Assembly: GCA_002506175.1 (NCBI GenBank)
Contig: DAXB01000068.1
Location: forward strand, 1 to 29,721
Direction of reading: 5' to 3'
Origin: Methanomassiliicoccaceae archaeon UBA113
Lineage (GTDB): Archaea > Thermoplasmatota > Thermoplasmata > Methanomassiliicoccales > Methanomethylophilaceae
Length of the DNA: 29,721 nucleotides
Part shown: one piece after another, positions 24,323-29,721 of the stretch
Layout of the letters: each line of letters begins with the position of its first letter
Numbering within the stretch: position 1 is the first letter of the stretch
Translations under genes and position numbers: made by a program
The notes under the pieces: generated by a model
Seen by the model: only the letters and a program-made list of their open reading frames with translations
The model's database searches: none
Told to the model about the DNA's origin: nothing

Positions 24323-24387
24323 ACTATCTAATTGCCAATATTGACAACGACTCTATAAATAATTTTGTCATCATTGACAATATTGGG
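24303..24387. promoter_or_regulatory. Divergent promoter with repeated TTGnCAATATTG operators
   Basis: Three related sites surround one TATA box (TATAAATAA, 24354-24362): TTGTCAATATTGTA (24303-24316), TTGCCAATATTGACAA (24332-24347, nearly perfect palindrome) and TTGTCA-TCA-TTGACAATATTGGG (24365-24387). They cover the start of the leftward 82-residue gene and the promoter of the rightward abrB-like gene. This arrangement implies repression of both genes by the AbrB-like protein. Confidence 0.7.
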
Positions 24388-24392
24388 ATAAA

Positions 24393-24731
24393 ATGGTACA
24401 GATTGGCAGAGCGGTCAAGTACGACGATTACGGCAGAGTGACGTTGCCATCGGTCCTGGCTGAACTCATGAACCTCGAGAAGGGGCAGGATGAGGTCAGG
24501 TGGTACATCGTGGATGGAAAAGCGATCATCGAGAAGGTCACGAAGGTCTATGCCGGAGGATTCGATCCGGAATCGGAGGAGATCTATGAGGCCCTCAGGA
24601 GCTACGAGGTTGATCAGGTAGGTGAGCCTGAAGAGGACATGGATCCCGAAGAGATGGAAGCTCGTGCAAGGGAACAGTATGCCAGGGACAAGGCTGCGAG
24701 ACAGGCTCTAAAACAAGCAAAAAAGAATTGA
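24393..24731 (+). CDS. AbrB/SpoVT-domain DNA-binding regulator or antitoxin
   Basis: The 112-residue product has an N-terminal swapped-hairpin AbrB domain (about 7-48: RAVKYDDYGRVTLPSVLAEL, then GQDEVRWYIVDGKAIIEKV) with the diagnostic GRVTLP. The C-terminal 60 residues are highly charged (EEDMDPEEMEARAREQYA), like the flexible tail of an antitoxin. Its promoter is surrounded by palindromic TTGnCAATATTGnCAA sites, so autoregulation is likely. The next gene starts nine bases after its stop, which is typical of a regulator or antitoxin cotranscribed with its effector. Its base composition is like the chromosome's, unlike the AT-rich gene that follows. Confidence 0.85.
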   Translation: MVQIGRAVKYDDYGRVTLPSVLAELMNLEKGQDEVRWYIVDGKAIIEKVTKVYAGGFDPESEEIYEALRSYEVDQVGEPEEDMDPEEMEARAREQYARDKAARQALKQAKKN

Positions 24732-24739
24732 GTAACGGT

Positions 24740-27289
24740 ATGGCAGATCATATTATATTTGCGGATTGGTGTAAAAACCACGATGAAAAACTGCTTTTAG
24801 AGTGGGATAGTAATCGTAACACTATACAACCTAATCAAATAACCTACGGGTCAGGACAAAAGGTATGGTGGATCTGTCCCGAAGGCCATAGTTATGAAAA
24901 ATCAGTTTCAGATAGAACTCGTGGAAAAAAATGTCCTGTTTGTTTTGGAAAAAAAGCAATCATTGGACTGAACGATCTAGAAACGATACATCCAGAAATA
25001 GCTAAACAATGGCATCCAACAAAGAACGGTGTATTGAAACCATCTAATTATAGATGTGGATCAAGTCAGACGGTATGGTGGTTAGGTACTTGTGGCCATG
25101 AATGGAAATCTACAATAGATAATCGGGTTAAAGGACATGGTTGCCCATATTGTAATGGTACAAAAGTCCATGAAGGCTTCAACGATTTACAAACACTATA
25201 TCCAGAAATAGCTAAACAATGGCATCCAACAAAGAATGGTGATTTGAAACCGACTCAAGTAGGTAAAGGATCGAAAGAGAAAGTATGGTGGATATGCGAT
25301 AGTGGCCATGAATGGGAATTATCAATTGATAAAAGGGTGAATGGTCAAAACTGTCCTTATTGCACTGGAAGAAAAAGAATACAAGGTTTCAACGATTTAC
25401 AAACACTATATCCAGAAATAGCTAAACAATGGCATCCAACAAAGAATGGTAATCTGAAAGCAACAGATGTGAAACCAGCATCTCATAAAGTAATCTGGTG
25501 GATATGTGAAAAACAACATATCTGGAAATCATCTGTGAAAAAAAGAGCATTAGGTCAGGATTGTCCTTATTGCGAAGGTATTGGTATATTAGAAGGTAAA
25601 AATGATTTGTTTACTCTATATCCAGAAATAGCTAAACAATGGCATCCAACAAAGAATGGTGATTTGAAACCGACACAAATCGGCTCAAATAATTCAAAAA
25701 ATGTATGGTGGTTAGGGCCTTGCGGTCATGAATGGCAGATGTCCACAGCAAAAAGAGTAAAACAGAATTGTGGGTGTTATTATTGCAATAGTAGCCGTAT
25801 ATTAGAAGGATTCAATGATTTAGAAACCAAAAAACCAGAAATAGCTAAACAATGGCATCCAACAAAGAATGGAGATTTATTGCCCAATATGGTTTTTCCA
25901 TCATCAAGCAAAAAGGTATGGTGGTTAGGGCCTTGCGGTCATGAATGGCAGGCCGTAATATCTTCTAGAACAAACGGCAATGGGTGTCCGATTTGTTCTA
26001 AGGAAGTACATACATCATTCAATGAAAAAGCTATAGTGTATTACCTGTCTCAAAAAACAGAAGTTATTGAAAATTATCGTCCAGAGTGTTTGAATAAAAA
26101 GGAACTGGACATATTTTTACCTAAATTTAATGTTGGTATTGAATATGATGGTCAATTGTACCATAATGATCCGATAAAAGATTTAAAGAAAAACAAAAAA
26201 TGTAGTGAAAATGGTATTGAATTAATACGTATTAGAGAACCAGAATGTCCAATAATAATAGGTTGTAAAACAATATGCTTGGAATCTCTAACAATGAAGT
26301 CTCTTTCGAAGGGGATATTGGAATTATTATCATACCTTTCATCGCAATACAATATTGATCTAAAACAGGACGTAGATGTTGATTTAGATTCTCCATGTAT
26401 TATGAGTATACAATTAACAAGGCAGAATGAAAATTCTTTAAGTAATTGCAATCCAGAATTAATAAAAGAATGGAATTATGAAAAAAATAGTACACTTTCG
26501 CCAGAGTATGTGCCACATTGTTCTGGGAAGAAAGTATGGTGGAAATGTGATAAAGGCCATGAATGGCAGACATCTATCGCTGTAAGGATGTCTGGTAGTG
26601 GGTGCCCATATTGCTGTGGACGTCAGGTGTTACCTGGCTTTAACGATCTGGAAAGTAAGTATCCTGAAATTGCAAAACAATGGCATCCGAACAAAAATGG
26701 TGGAAAAATGCCATTTGATTATGCTGCTACATCCGGTGTAAAAGTATGGTGGCTAGGCTCTTGTGGCCATGAATGGCAAGCCCTTATTTCCAATAGAACA
26801 AAAAGAAAAGATGGCTGCCCATATTGTTCAAATCAAAAACTACTTGTTGGATTTAATGATTTGAAAACAATGCATCCAGATCTTGCAATAGAGTGGAATT
26901 GTGAAAAGAATAAAATTCACAATCCTAAAGAGGTAATATCTGGAGGGGGAAAAAAAGTATGGTGGAAATGTGATAAAGGTCATGAATGGCAAGAATCGCC
27001 TATCAACAGAATAAGAAAAGGGTATGGCTGTCCATTTTGTTCCGGACATAGAATTCAGCAAGGATTTAATGATTTATGCACAATGGATCCAGAATTAGTA
27101 AAATGGTGGTGTTTTGAGAAAAATATTGAAATCGATCCTCATACAGTTTCAGCTAATTCTCATAAAAAAGTATGGTGGCGTTGTCTAAATGGGCATGAAT
27201 GGGTTGCAAGGATAGATAACATACATCATAGAAGAATATGTCCAATATGTTCTCTGATGATAGATGGGGGAACGGATTGTGTGGATTAA
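24740..27289 (+). CDS. Ten-module zinc-ribbon protein with central Vsr-like nuclease domain
   Basis: This 849-residue protein has ten copies of a zinc-ribbon/treble-clef module of about 70 residues (pattern VWWxC...GHEW...R...GCPYC...G.NDL...PEIAKQWHPTKNG), resembling the DUF4379 family. Six copies come before and four after a nuclease-like domain at about residues 421-520. That domain has the layout of very-short-patch-repair/PD-(D/E)XK enzymes: an early Glu (SFNEKAI), ELDIFLP, VGIEYDGQLYH, a Lys-rich helix, and GIELIRIREPEC. The modules probably bind DNA and the central domain would cut it. The gene is strongly AT-rich compared with the chromosome. It is probably cotranscribed with the AbrB-like regulator and overlaps the RES gene. 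I choose the ATG at 24740 over the TTG at 24728. Confidence 0.75.
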   Translation: MADHIIFADWCKNHDEKLLLEWDSNRNTIQPNQITYGSGQKVWWICPEGHSYEKSVSDRTRGKKCPVCFGKKAIIGLNDLETIHPEIAKQWHPTKNGVLKPSNYRCGSSQTVWWLGTCGHEWKSTIDNRVKGHGCPYCNGTKVHEGFNDLQTLYPEIAKQWHPTKNGDLKPTQVGKGSKEKVWWICDSGHEWELSIDKRVNGQNCPYCTGRKRIQGFNDLQTLYPEIAKQWHPTKNGNLKATDVKPASHKVIWWICEKQHIWKSSVKKRALGQDCPYCEGIGILEGKNDLFTLYPEIAKQWHPTKNGDLKPTQIGSNNSKNVWWLGPCGHEWQMSTAKRVKQNCGCYYCNSSRILEGFNDLETKKPEIAKQWHPTKNGDLLPNMVFPSSSKKVWWLGPCGHEWQAVISSRTNGNGCPICSKEVHTSFNEKAIVYYLSQKTEVIENYRPECLNKKELDIFLPKFNVGIEYDGQLYHNDPIKDLKKNKKCSENGIELIRIREPECPIIIGCKTICLESLTMKSLSKGILELLSYLSSQYNIDLKQDVDVDLDSPCIMSIQLTRQNENSLSNCNPELIKEWNYEKNSTLSPEYVPHCSGKKVWWKCDKGHEWQTSIAVRMSGSGCPYCCGRQVLPGFNDLESKYPEIAKQWHPNKNGGKMPFDYAATSGVKVWWLGSCGHEWQALISNRTKRKDGCPYCSNQKLLVGFNDLKTMHPDLAIEWNCEKNKIHNPKEVISGGGKKVWWKCDKGHEWQESPINRIRKGYGCPFCSGHRIQQGFNDLCTMDPELVKWWCFEKNIEIDPHTVSANSHKKVWWRCLNGHEWVARIDNIHHRRICPICSLMIDGGTDCVD
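24991..25869 (+). repeat. Five tandem copies of a 210-base unit inside the zinc-ribbon gene
   Basis: The block CCAGAAATAGCTAAACAATG and the following GCATCCAACAAAGAA occur without change at five places, starting about 24992, 25202, 25412, 25622 and 25835. The spacings are 210, 210, 210 and 213 bases. The sequence between blocks is diverged while the core stays identical at the DNA level. Diverged copies appear later (about 26665 and beyond). Confidence 0.85.
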
Positions 27290-28163
27290 TTGTGAAGAGT
27301 ACAAAGCTTACTTAAATACAATAGAAAAAGAATGTTTAAAAAAAGCAATTGAAACGGCAAATAATTTAGACTATTCAAAAATGTCTGATAGTGAGATTGA
27401 ATGTCTAATCAACATTACTGTTAGCCCGAAAGAATTGAATGCGGTTATTCTTCCGATGTTTATCATGAGTGAAAAATATTATTTTTCACGTATTCGCAAA
27501 GCTAAATCATCGACAGTAGGGATGGGAGAAGATTGGTATAGAGAACCTCCTTTTGATAATAAAAGAAAGAATAGATTCGATTTTACAGAAAAATCGATAT
27601 TGTATACTTCTCTTTCACAGGTGGCGGCTATTGAAGAAGCATTAACACATGATTGTTCTTTTGTAGAAACAATATTTGTGAATAGTCAGAATCTAAAGTT
27701 CATATGGGTTGGAGATGTTGATTTGATAGAATGTGAATTGAATAAAATGCAATTAACAACGGAACAAAAAGAAAAAGCAAGAATAGTAGAGGGTTTTGTA
27801 AAGAGTTTTTTAATGAAAAATGATGGAAATGACCCTCATAGATTATCAATAATAATGGCAAATAGATTATTCAAGCAATTAGATATTGATTGCATAGTTT
27901 ATCCTTCTGTTAAAGCAACTCATAAGAATGATCTGAATGTAGCTTTTATTGATAATAGAAAAACATTGGATATAGTGTATGCAACATATTACAGTCACAT
28001 ATCTGGTGAGAAATGGTTTGGAATAGTTCCTATAGGAAATGGAAAAATGTCATCTGCGATTGAAATGCAAGAGGAGTATGCTAGAAGGAAAAAAGAAGTA
28101 ACTGGCTGGTACAAAAAATTAAGATTTGGAAAAATAGATAGAACCAAAATAATTCTCGATTGA
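27264..28163 (+). CDS. RES-domain protein (candidate NAD-degrading or ADP-ribosylating toxin)
   Basis: The 299-residue product shows the RES domain order: YYFSRIRKA (Arg76/78), a PP motif (WYREPPF), KNRFDF (Arg104, in place of the usual GRWN), SILYTSLSQVAAIEEA (Tyr114, Glu124) and DCIVYPSVK (Ser215). These match the Arg, Tyr, Arg, Glu and Ser positions important in RES toxins such as MbcT, which destroy NAD. The N-terminal 65 residues are an extra domain I do not recognise. The start overlaps the 3' end of the zinc-ribbon nuclease gene by 26 bases, so the two are coupled. No usual RES antitoxin (Xre/MbcA/DUF2384 type) is adjacent; the AbrB-like gene two places upstream could serve. AT-rich, like the other cargo genes. 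Confidence 0.65.
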   Translation: MGERIVWINCEEYKAYLNTIEKECLKKAIETANNLDYSKMSDSEIECLINITVSPKELNAVILPMFIMSEKYYFSRIRKAKSSTVGMGEDWYREPPFDNKRKNRFDFTEKSILYTSLSQVAAIEEALTHDCSFVETIFVNSQNLKFIWVGDVDLIECELNKMQLTTEQKEKARIVEGFVKSFLMKNDGNDPHRLSIIMANRLFKQLDIDCIVYPSVKATHKNDLNVAFIDNRKTLDIVYATYYSHISGEKWFGIVPIGNGKMSSAIEMQEEYARRKKEVTGWYKKLRFGKIDRTKIILD

Positions 28164-28342
28164 ATTATTAGTAATATAGTAAAAAAAGTGTTATTGATGT
28201 GAAGTTTGGCATTACAAGTACAGGCTTGTTATTGATGAATTTGAAAATCATATCAATGTGAACTTATGTTAATTTTTGATTGGAGTGAAATGTATAGAAA
28301 CAATTTATTAAACATATTGATGCCATATAATAATTGAGACGT
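28164..28342. promoter_or_regulatory. AT-rich spacer with promoter for the zinc-ribbon membrane gene
   Basis: These 179 bases hold no gene I can support. CATATAATAATTGAG at about 28324-28338 places a TATA-like stretch close before the ATG at 28343. GTTAATTTTTGATTGG lies further upstream. I see no terminator hairpin after the RES gene. Confidence 0.3.
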
Positions 28343-28879
28343 ATGGTATTTTGCAGTAACTGTGGAAAAGAAATATCATTAGAAGATCATTTTTGTCCCA
28401 ATTGTGGCTTAAATTTAAACAATATATGTTTAAGTGGGTATGAAGAAAGATCATATAACAATCAAAGATCGATGTTTGATAATGAACCTATACGGAAAAA
28501 GACCGGATTTAAAAATAAAAAAATGGTCATTCTTTCATCAGTCTGTGTTGTAGTAGCAGTACTGTTGATTGTGATATTCATATTATGTTTGGCAATAGAT
28601 AATTCGAACAGTGCATCAGTGACAGTAGTAGCTTCAAATAATTACGGTGATGAAGCAACAGTAGTAGTCACAATTGATGACAAAGAAGTTGGGGTTTATT
28701 CTGTAAAAGGGATGAGCTATGTTGAAAAAACATACAGTGTGAAATGGGATAAATCATTAGACACTCATAGGTGTATAATAAAAATGAAATGTACAAATAT
28801 GTGGGGAAATTCATACGATATAGAGAAAACTCTATCGTTAAATAACGGAGATAAAAAAGTTGTAGAGCTAATTAGATAA
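28343..28879 (+). CDS. Zinc-ribbon protein with one transmembrane helix and external domain
   Basis: The 178-residue product begins with a zinc ribbon (VFCSNCGKEISLEDHFCPNCG, four cysteines). A polar basic linker, one transmembrane helix (about 60-84, MVILSSVCVVVAVLLIVIFILCLAI) and a beta-rich domain of about 90 residues (SVTVVASNNYGDEATVVVTIDD, in outline) follow. The zinc ribbon should face the cytoplasm and the beta domain the outside. This zinc-ribbon plus helix layout is common in gut archaea and Firmicutes, without known function. It is AT-rich like the upstream cargo. A frame start at the TTG at 28334 is possible but less likely. Confidence 0.7.
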   Translation: MVFCSNCGKEISLEDHFCPNCGLNLNNICLSGYEERSYNNQRSMFDNEPIRKKTGFKNKKMVILSSVCVVVAVLLIVIFILCLAIDNSNSASVTVVASNNYGDEATVVVTIDDKEVGVYSVKGMSYVEKTYSVKWDKSLDTHRCIIKMKCTNMWGNSYDIEKTLSLNNGDKKVVELIR

Positions 28880-28930
28880 AACGGAATACCGAAAAAGCAT
28901 TTAATTATAGAAAAGAGCCCTTAGTTACTT

Positions 28931-28952
28931 TCGAGTGGGTTTACCCACTCGA
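28931..28952. other. Perfect palindrome after the cargo genes
   Basis: TCGAGTGGGT (28931-28940) and ACCCACTCGA (28943-28952) are perfect inverted arms around TT. No T-run follows, so it is either a weak terminator for the zinc-ribbon membrane gene or a protein or recombinase binding site. Nearby GAATAA (28966-28971) and TTATTC (29006-29011) are also inverted. Confidence 0.5.
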
Positions 28953-29025
28953 TTCTGATAAACAAGAATAATAGAAAAGTTCTAAAAAGAGAGTTTTAAC
29001 TCAGGTTATTCTTATCAAGTCGTAT

Positions 29026-29217
29026 GCGGGCATCGCTGTCGCTCGCCCGCTTGTGGCCCTCCGCTGACGCGGAGTGCCTGACGGCAGCACCGTCCGCAGG
29101 GCCAGAGGCCCTACGCGGAACGGTGCAGCCGTGGCCTGTCGCCTACGGCGCCAGGATTGGACGGGGCGTACCTGTACGGTATTTGGAGAAGGTAGAGGGC
29201 GACGCCTGCGGCGTCGC
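29026..29217. other. GC-rich cluster of stacked hairpins
   Basis: A GC-rich island sits between AT-rich cargo and the Rep-like ORF. Hairpins in order: GCGGGC/GCCCGC (29026-29050); CTCCGC-TGAC-GCGGAG (29059-29074); a long three-part stem GCACCG, CCGC, AGGGCC with loop AGA and matching GGCCCT, GCGG, CGGTGC (29087-29126); CCTG, GCC-TAC-GGC, CAGG (29135-29155); and GCGACGCC-TGC-GGCGTCGC followed by TTT (29199-29220). A 71-codon frame crosses it but looks like chance. It may be a structured RNA, a replication origin of a rolling-circle element, or a palindromic repeat cluster. Confidence 0.6.
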
Positions 29218-29244
29218 TTTCAGATGTGAGAAAAGATAAGAGTA

Positions 29245-29288
29245 AAAACTGGAAGAGATGACTTTGGAGAAATCCAAAATCCAGTTTT
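29245..29288 (-). terminator. Terminator of the Rep-like gene
   Basis: AAAACTGG (29245-29252) pairs with CCAGTTTT (29281-29288). Inside is a second perfect hairpin, TTTGGA-GAAA-TCCAAA (29263-29278), with a GNRA-type loop on the plus strand. On the minus strand the structure follows the Rep-like stop and ends in a T-run, so it fits a terminator for that gene. Confidence 0.55.
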
Positions 29289-29292
29289 GTGT

Positions 29293-29721
29293 TTATGTCG
29301 GAATTGAAAGAGAACCTTGTTTCGAGCAAACAGATCTGAAGAGCTTGACGGCTTTCCTCTGTTTCAATTCCATAACCAGATCATGTTGAGAGCCGGTCAC
29401 GGTCTCGATACGTTTCCAGACGGATTGACCTTCCGGTTTGATCGTAGGCAGCATCCCGATACGTTCCTTGAAGCTTTTGCCGAAGGAAACATCCCTGGTG
29501 CAGAAGCATTTGTTCCCCAGATGGGTGAAGAGCATGGTCCTGATCGATTTGTCTTCGATCTCGTTGATCGTATCGAATCCGGAGATCCTCGATTCATCTG
29601 CATCCGTCAGACACTTGGTCAGGTATTTGAAAGGGTACGAGATTGCATCCTTCCTGTTCTTGAAACGGTCTCCGGCTATTATGCCCTCGAAGTCGCAGAA
29701 ACCGTACTTCCAGATCGGGTT
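29293..29721 (-). CDS. Partial Rep-like replication initiator (C-terminal part)
   Basis: The minus-strand frame is open from the window edge to a TAA at 29293, giving 142 visible codons; the start lies outside. The visible part contains NPIWKYGFCDFEGI followed by ISYPFKYLTKC. The YxxKYxxK pattern resembles motif 3 of rolling-circle Rep/relaxase (HUH) proteins, which carries the nicking tyrosine. The HUH motif itself would be upstream, off the window. The C-terminal 90 residues are basic and not recognised. Together with the integrase this suggests an integrated plasmid or virus. The call is motif-based and tentative. Confidence 0.45.
   Translation of the reverse strand, partial: NPIWKYGFCDFEGIIAGDRFKNRKDAISYPFKYLTKCLTDADESRISGFDTINEIEDKSIRTMLFTHLGNKCFCTRDVSFGKSFKERIGMLPTIKPEGQSVWKRIETVTGSQHDLVMELKQRKAVKLFRSVCSKQGSLSIPT

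Noticed and set aside
24056..24331. 91-codon plus-strand frame opposite the 82-residue ORF
   Set aside because: Composition is less protein-like and its end lies in the operator cluster. The minus-strand frame has a better-placed promoter.
24991..25869. Regular repeats as a CRISPR array
   Set aside because: The repeats are in frame with a long ORF, the period of 210 bases is far too large, and the repeats encode zinc-ribbon modules.
29024..29239. 71-codon frame across the GC-rich hairpins
   Set aside because: Its sequence follows directly from palindromic GC-rich DNA, with no ribosome site and no domain pattern.

Overview
The window looks like a chromosomal segment of a methanogen-related archaeon of the Thermoplasmatota, most likely Methanomassiliicoccales. 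I base this on gene content and signals, not on a marker gene. Supporting signs are an archaeal A24 prepilin peptidase, a DUF2116-type zinc-ribbon protein, an HdrD/GlcF-type iron-sulfur protein, AT-rich TATA boxes about 25-30 bases before start codons (leaderless genes), and GGTGAT-like ribosome sites inside operons. There is no rRNA, tRNA or CRISPR array that I can recognise.

Bases 1-22,850 are mostly ordinary chromosome with balanced base composition. First come an endonuclease-IV-like TIM barrel and an HxlB-like SIS protein (151-1729). A minus-strand pair follows: a ubiquitin-like beta-grasp protein and a protein resembling a catalytically dead JAB/RadC (MPN) domain (1730-2367). Next is a small zinc-ribbon membrane protein, then a minus-strand operon larA-hdrD-like-folP (2631-5769), thiL, a prepilin peptidase and an MscS channel. 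An Lrp/AsnC regulator then leads a tightly packed lysine operon, dapA-dapB-lysC-lysA-dapF-dapL (9381-16086). It carries every step from aspartate to lysine by the aminotransferase (DapL) route except aspartate-semialdehyde dehydrogenase. After it lie a three-helix membrane protein, an HsdR_N-like protein, a surface transglutaminase-like protein and a metallo-beta-lactamase-fold hydrolase.

At 19,625-21,004 a stand-alone Fic-HTH gene is bracketed by two copies of a 30-base element that contains a perfect palindrome. A secreted or anchored type-B carboxylesterase ending in a strong terminator (22,848) closes the chromosomal part.

From about 22,900 to the right edge the window appears to be an integrated mobile element. 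It has a complete tyrosine integrase, a small divergent ORF, and an AbrB-like regulator surrounded by repeated TTGnCAATATTGnCAA operators. A markedly AT-rich cargo block (24,740-28,880) follows: a ten-module zinc-ribbon protein with a central Vsr-like nuclease, a RES-domain protein, and a membrane-anchored zinc-ribbon protein. Next comes an unusual GC-rich cluster of stacked hairpins (29,026-29,217). Last is the C-terminal part of a minus-strand ORF with a rolling-circle Rep-like YxxKYxxK motif that runs off the window. The AbrB / zinc-ribbon nuclease / RES block is the best candidate here for an undescribed defence or conflict system. The hairpin cluster beside the Rep-like ORF is the best candidate for an undescribed replication or RNA element.
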